Part shown: one piece after another, positions 52,410-62,200 of the stretch | Numbering within the stretch: the stretch's first letter is position 1 | Layout: every line of letters starts with the position of its first letter | Assembly (NCBI RefSeq): GCF_006439015.1 | Contig: NZ_RCZG01000006.1 | Location: 186,001 to 250,000 of the forward strand | DNA: 64,000 bases | Direction of reading: 5' to 3' | Source of the DNA: Mycolicibacterium hodleri | GTDB taxonomy: Bacteria; Actinomycetota; Actinomycetes; Mycobacteriales; Mycobacteriaceae | Notes under the pieces: generated by a model | The model's input: the letters and a program-made list of their open reading frames with translations, nothing else | The model's database searches: none | Told to the model about the DNA's origin: nothing | Program-made: the position numbers and the translations under genes

Positions 52410-53186
52410 ATGCGCTCTGCAGAGGAATTCAACGAAGTGCAGGGCCTCATCTCCGGAGGCTTGAATGACTGTGCCATCTCTCGACTGACGGGCATACCTC
52501 GGCCCACGGTGCGCGATTGGCGGTGCAGACCACCAAACCGACTAGGCCGCCCTACTGCAGCGGCGCCGTGCGGAGTCCTGCACGATTTTTCAACGCTGCC
52601 GACCGCGGCGTATTCGTATCTGCTCGGCCTCTACCTCGGCGACGGATGCATATCGAAGTCGCGCGGAGTCTGGCGAATGCGAATCGTCCTGGGTACCGCC
52701 TATCCGGCAATCATCGACCGTTGCCGCGAGGCGATCGACATGGTCATGCCCGGCCAGCATTCCGCCATCATGCAGAAGCCCACTCGCTGCGTCGAGGTCG
52801 GCCATTACTCGAAACATTGGCCCTGTCTCTTCCCGCAGCACGGACCCGGCCGCAAGCACTCGAGGCGGATCGCCCTCGAGCCCTGGCAGCAGACACTCGT
52901 CGACCAAGCCACCGAGGAGTTCGTCCTCGGCCTCATCCACAGCGATGGCTGCCGCGTCGTCGCGAACGACCGCGGGGTGAGAAGCGTCCGCTATCACTTC
53001 TCCAACCGGTCGGAGGACATCATCGGGCTGTTCACCGCCGCCCTCGACAGCCTGAACGTCCACTGGACGCGGTCTACGAAGTACATCGTGTCCATCTACC
53101 GCAAGGCCGACACCGCACGACTCGACGAGTTCATCGGACCCAAGTCCATCGCGGTACCGTGGACGAATGTCCACTACACGTCGTAG
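52410..53186 (+). CDS. Free-standing LAGLIDADG homing endonuclease-like protein
   Basis: A 258-residue protein with an N-terminal helix-turn-helix (LNDCAISRLTGIPRPTVRDWR) and two LAGLIDADG-type motifs, YLLGLYLGDG (70-79) and FVLGLIHSDG (171-180), each with the acidic residue expected to bind metal. It would be a site-specific DNA endonuclease or a derived regulator. ATG 52410 has GGAGGG eight bases upstream. It sits 81 bases behind tRNA-Leu, and its last 20 bases overlap the start of lprD. No intein or intron is apparent around it. Confidence 0.8.
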   Translation: MRSAEEFNEVQGLISGGLNDCAISRLTGIPRPTVRDWRCRPPNRLGRPTAAAPCGVLHDFSTLPTAAYSYLLGLYLGDGCISKSRGVWRMRIVLGTAYPAIIDRCREAIDMVMPGQHSAIMQKPTRCVEVGHYSKHWPCLFPQHGPGRKHSRRIALEPWQQTLVDQATEEFVLGLIHSDGCRVVANDRGVRSVRYHFSNRSEDIIGLFTAALDSLNVHWTRSTKYIVSIYRKADTARLDEFIGPKSIAVPWTNVHYTS

Positions 53187-53553
53187 GAGGCCAGCGCTGA
53201 TCCTGCTGGTCTTCATCGGCGCCGCTGGCTGCCTGGCACTCGGCTGGTGGCAGTGGACGCGGTACGAGTCCGCGTCGGGCTCCTTCCAGAACCTCGGCTA
53301 CGCCATGCAGTGGCCCATGTTCGCCGGCTTCTGCTTCTACGCGTACTACAAGTTCGTCCGCTACGAAGAGGCTCCGCCGCCGAAACCAGACCAGAACCAG
53401 CCGACCGAGATCCCCGACGGCCTGCTGCCCGAGCGACCCAAAGCTGCCCGGCGACTGGACGACGACCCGACACTCACCGAGTACAACGCCTACCTGGCCG
53501 AACTCGCCAGGGCCGACGGCCGTACCGACACCGACGACAGGACGACGAGATGA
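53167..53553 (+). CDS. lprD: LprD-like membrane protein
   Basis: A 128-residue protein matching mycobacterial LprD: one N-terminal hydrophobic segment (ALILLVFIGAAGCLALGWWQW) with a cysteine in a weak lipobox (GAAGC), FQNLGYAMQWPMFAGFCFYAYYKFVRYEE as a second membrane-associated stretch, and a Pro-rich acidic C-terminal tail. Function unknown. It starts at ATG 53167 inside the end of the endonuclease gene and overlaps the DUF3817 gene at its own stop (ATGA). In M. tuberculosis the same two genes (Rv1343c, Rv1342c) are adjacent. Confidence 0.82.
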   Translation: MSTTRRRRPALILLVFIGAAGCLALGWWQWTRYESASGSFQNLGYAMQWPMFAGFCFYAYYKFVRYEEAPPPKPDQNQPTEIPDGLLPERPKAARRLDDDPTLTEYNAYLAELARADGRTDTDDRTTR

Positions 53554-53930
53554 GCAGTCCCGATCCCGAAGCACCCAGTGATGCGCCGGAAGCCGACGAT
53601 CCTTCGCCGGCGACTCCTACGGAGTCCATCCGCAAGGCATTGACCGCGTACCGGGTGCTGGCGTGGACGACCGGCATCTGGCTGATCGCGCTGTGCTACG
53701 AGATGGTGCTGAAGTACATCGTCAAGGTCGACGATCCGCCCAGTTGGATCGGCGTCGTGCACGGTTGGGTGTACTTCGTCTATCTGCTGTCGGCCGCGAA
53801 CCTGGCCGTCAAGGTGCGCTGGCCGATCGGCAAGACCATCGGCGTCCTCCTGGCCGGCACCATCCCGCTGCTCGGCGTCATCGTCGAGCACTTCCAGACC
53901 AAGCAGATCAAGGCCGCCTTCAACCTCTGA
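53550..53930 (+). CDS. DUF3817 integral membrane protein (Rv1342c-like)
   Basis: A 126-residue membrane protein with an acidic Pro-rich N-terminal tail of about 28 residues and three spans (VLAWTTGIWLIALCYEMVL, VVHGWVYFVYLLSAANLAV, TIGVLLAGTIPLLGVIVEH), ending FQTKQIKAAF. The HGW in the second span is typical of DUF3817. ATG 53550 overlaps the lprD stop. It converges on the MFS gene, with an 18-base gap. Confidence 0.85.
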   Translation: MSSPDPEAPSDAPEADDPSPATPTESIRKALTAYRVLAWTTGIWLIALCYEMVLKYIVKVDDPPSWIGVVHGWVYFVYLLSAANLAVKVRWPIGKTIGVLLAGTIPLLGVIVEHFQTKQIKAAFNL

Positions 53931-53948
53931 CGGACCGGCCGGCCAGCG

Positions 53949-55628
53949 TCAGACTCCGACCGCCGCCCGGTGCTCGTACAAGCGGTCGCGCCCCCGCGGT
54001 GTCAGGCGAAACGACAGCGAGTCGTCCTCCGTGCTGCCCAGTGCCAGGCCCTCCCGCAGCAGTTCGGTGACGTGTCGGCCGGCCGTTGGGACGTCGATCT
54101 TGAGCTCGCGGGCGATGTCGCCGAGCGAGAGCGCACCCGCCGCGTCGATCCGGCTGCACATCGCGTAGCGGTTTCGGTCGAGTGGCGGAGTTGGCGCCTC
54201 CCTGACCGGCGCGACCGTCGACACCACAGGGATGAGCAACGCCAGTATCGCCGCCAGCGCAGCCACCCCGGCCGCCACCACCATCGCCGTTCGGAAGCCG
54301 GCCATCGACGGCAACTCGGAACCGGCGAACGATACGGTCATCCCCGCGAGGACCGCGCCGATCACTGCGCTTGAGATCGACGTTCCCAGTGATCGCGCGA
54401 GGGCGTTGATGCCGTTCGCAGCGGCGGTCTCCGAGATCGGCACGGCTGCGTTGATCAGCGCGGGCATCGAGGCGTAGGCGAATCCGACTCCCACGGAAAC
54501 CGCGATGTTGAGCACCATGATCTGCCACGACGCGGCCAGCAACACCAGGCCCGTCGCGTAGGAGGCCGAGATGATGACTGCTCCGGTCACCAGCGTGAAG
54601 CGCGGGCCCCGCGCGCCGGCGATCCGCGCCGCGATGGGTGACGTCACCATCATCGCAAGACCACCAGGGGCCATCCACAAACCAGTCGCCAGCATCGATT
54701 GTCCCAGCCCGAAGCCAGTCTCCCTGGGCATCTCCAGGATCTGCGGCGCGACCAGCGACAGGCCGAACATGCCGAATGCGACGGCGACCGACGCCATGTT
54801 GGTGGCCAGCACCGGACGCTTGACGGTGGTCCTCAGATCGACCGTCGGCGACGACACCCTCAGTTCCCACCACCCGAACAGCGTGAAGATCAGCAGCGAC
54901 GAACCGAACATCGCGAGCGTCAATCCGCTGGTCCAGCCCCAGCTCTGCCCCTTGGAGATACCGAGCAGCAGCGTGACCAACCCACCTGCCAACAGCGCCG
55001 CTCCGAGCGGATCGAGCCGGTCATCGGTGCGCGACGGTACGTGCGGTATCAGGACGACGAACATCAGCAGAGCGGCGACGCCGAGGACGGTGGCGAACCA
55101 GAACAACATGTGCCAGTCGTAGTGCTGCGCGATCACGGCCGACAGCGGTAATCCAAGGGCACCTCCGACGCCCAGCGAGGCACTCATGAGACCCATTGCG
55201 GGTCCGACCCTTTCGGCCGGTACGCAGGCGCGCAGCACGCTTATGCCCAGCGGGATGATGGGAATGCCGAAACCTTGCAACCCTCGACCCACGATCAGCG
55301 GCAGGAGCGAACTCGTCATCGCGGCGATCAACGATCCGCAGATCAGCAGGATCGCGCATGCGACGAGCATCGGCTTCGCGCCGTACATGTCGCCGAGCCT
55401 GCCGAACACCGGCGTCGCAACGGCAGCCGCCAGCAATGTGGCCGTGATCGCCCACGAGGCATTGGATGGGCTGGTGTTCAACAACTTTGGTAGTTCGGGG
55501 ATCAACGGAATGATCAGGGTCTGCATCAGGGACACGCTGATGCCGGCTGCCGACAGCACGGCCACCAGGATGCCGGGATGCGAAGAGCCCGAGGATCGCG
55601 ACGCTCGCCCGAGTACCGAACCACCCAT
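53949..55628 (-). CDS. MFS transporter (DHA2 type) with C-terminal winged-helix domain
   Basis: A 559-residue protein. Residues 1-475 form a DHA2-type drug/proton antiporter: GRLGDMYGAKPML (motif A), GRGLQGFGIPIIPLGIS and many further spans. Residues about 480-559 (MCSRIDAAGALSLGDIARELKI, then AGRHVTELLREGLALGS and FRLTPRGRDRLYEH) look like a winged helix-turn-helix of the MarR/ArsR sort. Such a fusion of exporter and DNA-binding domain is unusual. ATG 55628. In M. tuberculosis no transporter lies between Rv1342c and rdgB, so this is an insertion in the block. Confidence 0.85.
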   Translation of the reverse strand: MGGSVLGRASRSSGSSHPGILVAVLSAAGISVSLMQTLIIPLIPELPKLLNTSPSNASWAITATLLAAAVATPVFGRLGDMYGAKPMLVACAILLICGSLIAAMTSSLLPLIVGRGLQGFGIPIIPLGISVLRACVPAERVGPAMGLMSASLGVGGALGLPLSAVIAQHYDWHMLFWFATVLGVAALLMFVVLIPHVPSRTDDRLDPLGAALLAGGLVTLLLGISKGQSWGWTSGLTLAMFGSSLLIFTLFGWWELRVSSPTVDLRTTVKRPVLATNMASVAVAFGMFGLSLVAPQILEMPRETGFGLGQSMLATGLWMAPGGLAMMVTSPIAARIAGARGPRFTLVTGAVIISASYATGLVLLAASWQIMVLNIAVSVGVGFAYASMPALINAAVPISETAAANGINALARSLGTSISSAVIGAVLAGMTVSFAGSELPSMAGFRTAMVVAAGVAALAAILALLIPVVSTVAPVREAPTPPLDRNRYAMCSRIDAAGALSLGDIARELKIDVPTAGRHVTELLREGLALGSTEDDSLSFRLTPRGRDRLYEHRAAVGV

Positions 55629-55688
55629 GTCGCCGCACGCTACACGTTAGTTGAGCTATGCAAAACTTTGCTGGCCCGGCAGGCGCGC

Positions 55689-56288
55689 TCAGACCAGCGT
55701 GCGCAGTGCAGGCAACAACAACGCGAGAGCGCGTCCTCGATGCGACGCCGCGTCCTTCTCGGCCGGGCTCAATTCGGCGGCCGAACGATCCGAAGCCTCC
55801 GGCATGAAGATCGGGTCGTAGCCGAATCCGCCGTCACCCCTGGGAGCACGCGCGATGCTGCCCGACCATTCCCCTCGCACGACGGACTCCCCCGCCTGCG
55901 ACACCAGCGCGCACGCCGACACGAACGCCGCGCCGCGCCGCTCGTCGGGTACGTCACCCAGTTGTCCAAGCAGCAGGTGAAGATTCGCGACGTCATCCCC
56001 GTGAGCCCCGGCCCACCGGGCCGACAGCACGCCGGGCATTCCGTTCAGGGCATCGACGGCGAGCCCGGAATCGTCGGCGACCGATGGCAGGCCGGACGCC
56101 TGGAATGCGTCACGAGCCTTCGCCAGCGCGTTCTCCTCGAAGGTGGCGCCGGTCTCGGGAGCCTCGTCGAACGGTGCGACGTCGTCGAGAGACAACAGGC
56201 GCAGACCGGACACGCCTGCGCCGTCCAGCACGCGACGCAGCTCGGCAAGCTTCTTGGGGTTGCGGCTGGCAACCAGCAGATCGGTCAG
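55689..56288 (-). CDS. rdgB: Non-canonical purine NTP pyrophosphatase (RdgB/HAM1)
   Basis: A 199-residue RdgB that hydrolyses dITP/XTP to the monophosphates and so keeps deaminated purines out of nucleic acids. Motifs [52 protein letters not shown] and [13 protein letters not shown] are complete. No ATG, GTG or TTG is found at the expected point: the only codon at the conserved start is CTG 56288, overlapping the rph stop as CTGA. It follows rph exactly as in M. tuberculosis. Confidence 0.9.
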   Translation of the reverse strand: MTDLLVASRNPKKLAELRRVLDGAGVSGLRLLSLDDVAPFDEAPETGATFEENALAKARDAFQASGLPSVADDSGLAVDALNGMPGVLSARWAGAHGDDVANLHLLLGQLGDVPDERRGAAFVSACALVSQAGESVVRGEWSGSIARAPRGDGGFGYDPIFMPEASDRSAAELSPAEKDAASHRGRALALLLPALRTLV

Positions 56289-57067
56289 CTTCCGAACGCC
56301 TTCTTGGGCGGCGACGTGGCCTCCGGCAGCTCCCCCGGGTATGGCAGCTCGAGCGCTTCGCGCTGTACGACGAACAGCTGCTCGCACGCGGCCAGGGCGG
56401 CGTCGAGCATCTTGTCAAGCGTGGAGCGAGGGAACGTCGCACCCTCCCCTGTGCCCTGGATCTCGACCAGGGTTCCGGTGTCGGTGGCGACGACGTTCAT
56501 ATCCACCTCGGCGCGCGAATCCTCCTCGTACGGCAGATCCGTTCGGACGCGACCGTCGACCACGCCGACCGACACCGCGGCGATGGCACACGACAGCGGC
56601 CGTGGATCCGACAACCGTCCCGCAGCAGACAGATAGGTGACCGCATCCGACAGTGCCACGTAGGCGCCGGTGATGCCCGCGGTGCGGGTACCACCGTCGG
56701 CTTGGAGGACGTCGCAGTCGATGGCGATGGTGTTTTCACCCAGCGCGCCGAGATCGATGCACGCTCGCAGCGACCGGCCGACGAGTCGACTGATCTCCTG
56801 AGTGCGCCCACCGACCTTGCCGCGGACCGATTCGCGATCGGAACGGGTGTGGGTGGCGGCGGGCAGCATGGCGTATTCCGCCGTCAGCCAGCCCTGACCC
56901 GAACCCTTGCGCCAGCGCGGCACGCCCTCGGTGACGCTGGCCGTGCACATCACCCGGGTCTGGCCGAATTCGACCAGTACGGATCCGGCGGGATGCTTCG
57001 TAAAGCCGCGGGTGATGCTTACCGGTCGCAACTCGTCATCGAGTCGCCCGTCTTCTCGTCTGGACAC
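56285..57067 (-). CDS. rph: Ribonuclease PH
   Basis: A 260-residue phosphorolytic 3'-5' exoribonuclease that trims tRNA 3' ends. Characteristic segments: [49 protein letters not shown] and [19 protein letters not shown], the last with the phosphate-binding region. GTG 57067 is the start. Adjacent rdgB and the Rv1339-like gene keep the mycobacterial order. Confidence 0.94.
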   Translation of the reverse strand: MSRREDGRLDDELRPVSITRGFTKHPAGSVLVEFGQTRVMCTASVTEGVPRWRKGSGQGWLTAEYAMLPAATHTRSDRESVRGKVGGRTQEISRLVGRSLRACIDLGALGENTIAIDCDVLQADGGTRTAGITGAYVALSDAVTYLSAAGRLSDPRPLSCAIAAVSVGVVDGRVRTDLPYEEDSRAEVDMNVVATDTGTLVEIQGTGEGATFPRSTLDKMLDAALAACEQLFVVQREALELPYPGELPEATSPPKKAFGS

Positions 57068-57097
57068 CCGCCAACCCTAACCGGTGCGGGTGACGAC

Positions 57098-57871
57098 TCA
57101 GTGCGCCACGACCTCGAAGGTCTCATTGCACGCGACGGCGTGCACCGGGCCGTCGAATTCGGCCTTCGCCTCGCTGATGACGTCCTCGCGGGACGTCCAC
57201 GGCGGGATGTGGGTCAGCAGCAGTTCGTGTACGCCGGCCTTGGCCGCGGCGCGGCCGGCTTCGGTGCCCGAGAGATGCAGTCGCGGTGGCCGGTCCGGGG
57301 AATCGGTCCACGATGCCTCGCACAGAAACAGGTCAGCACCGCTGGCGAGTTCGATCAGTTCATCGCAGTAGCCAGTGTCACCGCTGTAGACGAGGGTTGC
57401 CCCGGACGGATCGGTGAAGCGCATACCGTACGACTCCGTCGGGTGGCACACCTTGCGGGGCAAGACGTTGAGCGCGCCGATCTGCACCGCTTCCCCGTCC
57501 ACCCACCGATGGATGTCGAAGATGTCGGAGAAATCGTCGATCTCGCCGCCCTCGGGAGAGGACGCGGCGCCGAGGCGCGACCAGGTATCGGCAGGCCCGA
57601 ACATCAGGGCGCGTCCCTCGGGGGGCGACGGATGGTAGCGGCGCCACACGAACAGCCCTGGAAGATCCAGGCAGTGGTCGGCGTGCAAGTGGGACAGCAG
57701 AACGCTCACGGTGCCGGGATCGGCATATCTCTGAAGTGCGCCGAGCACGCCGCCGCCGAAGTCGACGGCAAGCGGCGGGGTGTCCGGGGCGGTCACCAGG
57801 TAACCCGAAGCAGGCGAATCTGGCCCGGTGACGCTACCGGAACAGCCGAGTACGGTGATTCGCACGCTCAC
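57098..57871 (-). CDS. Metallo-beta-lactamase fold phosphodiesterase (Rv1339-like)
   Basis: A 257-residue MBL-fold hydrolase, homologous by position and motif to Rv1339, described as an atypical class II cAMP phosphodiesterase. The metal motif HLHADH is at residues 61-66; further ligands are in VCHPTESYG, YSGDTGYCDEL and LTHIPPW. GTG 57871 gives Val-Ser-Val-Arg-Ile-Thr at the N-terminus; the frame is open a further eight codons. In M. tuberculosis murI follows on this side, but here the rhomboid gene follows after 160 bases without murI. Confidence 0.88.
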   Translation of the reverse strand: MSVRITVLGCSGSVTGPDSPASGYLVTAPDTPPLAVDFGGGVLGALQRYADPGTVSVLLSHLHADHCLDLPGLFVWRRYHPSPPEGRALMFGPADTWSRLGAASSPEGGEIDDFSDIFDIHRWVDGEAVQIGALNVLPRKVCHPTESYGMRFTDPSGATLVYSGDTGYCDELIELASGADLFLCEASWTDSPDRPPRLHLSGTEAGRAAAKAGVHELLLTHIPPWTSREDVISEAKAEFDGPVHAVACNETFEVVAH

Positions 57872-57873
57872 TA

Positions 57874-59896
<2,023 letters not shown>

Positions 59897-59900
<4 letters not shown>

Positions 59901-60478
59901 TTCTTGCCCATCAGCCCGAGTACCAGGTACTCCTGCAACACGGTCAGCCATTGATACACGTCGAGGTGACCGGCCATCGGATGCTCGGCGGGCAGGTGGT
60001 CGGGCCCTTCCGGTCCGATCTCGAGCATCGTGCCCAACGCCAGGCGGATGTCGTTGACGCACGCGGTCCAGCAGTGCGCGTCGTCCTCGGTGATCTCGAA
60101 CCTACCGCCCGCCAAGGGCAGGGTGTCCAACAGTCGTTGGCCCGCATGCCGTTTCGCCTCGATGATCTCGGGCTCGTGCAGGCTGCGCAGTGCACTGTTC
60201 AGGCTCTCGGCGGTGCCGGAACCCGCCGGATGGTCGTGCTGCGGCCGAAAGAAGTCGGGCAGCAGACGCATCATCGTGTCATCGTCCGGTGGTTGCGAGT
60301 GCCCGGTCCGCATCCCCGTGAGCTCTTCCAGTTCGTCTGTGGGTGAAGAGTTCTCACGGTCAACCAGCATGTCCATCAGTGAATTGACCAAGCTCTGCAG
60401 GAGAGTCGCCTCGTGCGCCGCGAGGGTAGATCGAAACCGCGTTCCCTCAGCGGTTTCCACACGCTTCCACTTACGCAC
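59897..60478 (-). CDS. DUF2017 family protein (Rv1332-like)
   Basis: A 193-residue, mainly helical cytosolic protein of the actinobacterial DUF2017 family, always next to clpS. It begins VRKWKRVETAEGTRFRSTLAAHEATLL (two adjoining segments) and ends LQEYLVLGLMGKK. GTG 60478 is preferred over the ATG at 60535, which lies in the clpS gene. Function unknown; possibly linked to ClpS/ClpCP degradation through its context. Confidence 0.85.
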
Positions 60479-60494
60479 GCCGGTACTCCCGGGC

Positions 60495-60797
60495 TCAGCG
60501 ATCCTGCTGCATCGTCGCCCAGAGGCCCGCTGCATGCAGTTTGGTGACGTCGATCTCCATGGACTCCCGACTGCCCGCGGAGACCACGGCCTTTCCCTCC
60601 TCGTGCACCTGGAGCATCAGCTTGCTGGCGTGCGGCTCGCTGTAGCCGAAGAGTTTCTGGAACACGTAGGTCACATACGACATCAGATTCACGGGGTCGT
60701 CCCACACCAGGGTCACCCACGGGCTGTCGGTCGCCTCGACGACCTCGACATCACGGTCCTCGCGAGCCCCAGGCTTGGTTCGCGCCGGCGTCACCAT
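60495..60797 (-). CDS. clpS: ATP-dependent Clp protease adaptor ClpS
   Basis: A 100-residue N-end rule adaptor that delivers substrates to ClpC/ClpA. The core [20 protein letters not shown] and [17 protein letters not shown] contain the residues forming the degron pocket and the Clp-binding face. ATG 60797; the longer frame to 60815 adds little. Confidence 0.92.
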   Translation of the reverse strand: MVTPARTKPGAREDRDVEVVEATDSPWVTLVWDDPVNLMSYVTYVFQKLFGYSEPHASKLMLQVHEEGKAVVSAGSRESMEIDVTKLHAAGLWATMQQDR

Positions 60798-60853
60798 GTC
60801 GCCAAGGATAGACACCGGTCTCGAAGACCGTCCGAACGGCTACGGTTGGGCCT

Positions 60854-62191
60854 GTGACTCCCGACGAGCGCTCACGCGAGAAGTACGCGTCGACGGCTCT
60901 GCTCACCGACAAGTACGAGCTGACGATGCTTGCGGCAGCGCTTCGTGATGGCACCGCTCACCGGCAGACCACATTCGAGATCTTCGCGCGCCGCCTTCCC
61001 GAAGGGAGACGCTACGGAATCGTCGCAGGCACGGGCCGTTTCCTGGATACGTTGCCGCACTTCAGATTCGACGATGCCGACCTCTCGCTGCTGGCGGACT
61101 TCCTGGACACCGAAACACTGGCATACCTGGCCGATTACCGCTTTGCGGGTGACGTCGACGGCTACGGCGAAGGTGAGCTGTACTTCCCGGGCTCCCCCGT
61201 GTTGTCCGTGAGCGGCACGTTCGCCGAATGCGTTTTGTTGGAGACCTTGGCGCTGTCGATGTTCAACCACGACTCTGCCATCGCCTCGGCGGCCGCCCGC
61301 ATGGTCAGCGCCGCCGAAGGGCGACCGCTCATCGAGATGGGCTCGCGTCGTACCCACGAGATGTCGGCCGTCGCGGCCGCGCGCGCCGCCTACATCGCCG
61401 GATTCTCCGGCTCGTCGAACCTCGAGGCTCAGCGGCGGTACGGCGTCCCGGCGCTGGGGACCAGCGCGCACGCGTTCACGCTGCTGCACACCTCCGCCGA
61501 CGGGCCCGACGAGCGGGCGGCGTTCCAAGCTCAGGTCGACGCGCTCGGCGTCGGGACCACGCTGCTCGTCGACACCTACGACATCACCGCAGGCGTGGCG
61601 AACGCAGTCGCCATCGCGGGCTCCGAGTTGGGCGCAGTCCGCATCGACTCCGGCGACCTCGGGGTGCTCGCCAGGCAGGTTCGCACCCAACTCGACGAGC
61701 TGGGTGCACCTAACACGCGCATCGTCGTCACCAGCGACCTCGACGAGTTCGCGATCGCGTCCCTGCGCGCCGAGCCGGTCGACTCCTACGGGGTTGGCAC
61801 GTCCCTGGTTACCGGTTCCGGCGCGCCGACCGCCGGCATGGTCTACAAGCTCGTCGAGGTCGACGGCGTTCCGGTCGCCAAGCGCAGCAGCCACAAGGAG
61901 TCCCATGGCGGCCGCAAGCAGGCTCACCGGTTGGCCAAGTCGACGGGCACCATCGTCGAGGAGATCGTGCACCTGGCCGACCGACCCCCTGCGGAATCGG
62001 CGGGGCTGGTGGCCACCGCCCTGGCCCACCCGCTGGTACGCGGCGGTCAGACCGTTACCGACGACGACTTGAAGTCCGCTCGCAAGCGCGTCACGGCAGG
62101 CCTGCACAGCCTGCCGTGGGACGGGTTGAAGCTCTCCCGCGGCGAGCCCGCGATTCCCACCCGCATGGTCGACGCCACGCGCCAGGCCTGA
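60854..62191 (+). CDS. pncB: Nicotinate phosphoribosyltransferase
   Basis: A 445-residue enzyme that makes nicotinate mononucleotide from nicotinate and PRPP in NAD salvage. Landmarks: LLTDKYELTMLAAALRDG, FEIFARRLPEGRRYG, MGSRRTHEMSA with the histidine that is autophosphorylated in the family, GTSAHAFTLLH, and VRIDSGDLGVLARQV. GTG 60854 is the start. It is divergent from clpS, with a 56-base gap. Confidence 0.93.
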   Translation: MTPDERSREKYASTALLTDKYELTMLAAALRDGTAHRQTTFEIFARRLPEGRRYGIVAGTGRFLDTLPHFRFDDADLSLLADFLDTETLAYLADYRFAGDVDGYGEGELYFPGSPVLSVSGTFAECVLLETLALSMFNHDSAIASAAARMVSAAEGRPLIEMGSRRTHEMSAVAAARAAYIAGFSGSSNLEAQRRYGVPALGTSAHAFTLLHTSADGPDERAAFQAQVDALGVGTTLLVDTYDITAGVANAVAIAGSELGAVRIDSGDLGVLARQVRTQLDELGAPNTRIVVTSDLDEFAIASLRAEPVDSYGVGTSLVTGSGAPTAGMVYKLVEVDGVPVAKRSSHKESHGGRKQAHRLAKSTGTIVEEIVHLADRPPAESAGLVATALAHPLVRGGQTVTDDDLKSARKRVTAGLHSLPWDGLKLSRGEPAIPTRMVDATRQA

Positions 62192-62200
62192 GGAGGAGAC

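Noticed and set aside
52245..53186. Integrated element using tRNA-Leu as attachment site
   Set aside because: No integrase gene and no direct repeat of the tRNA 3' end are visible within the window.
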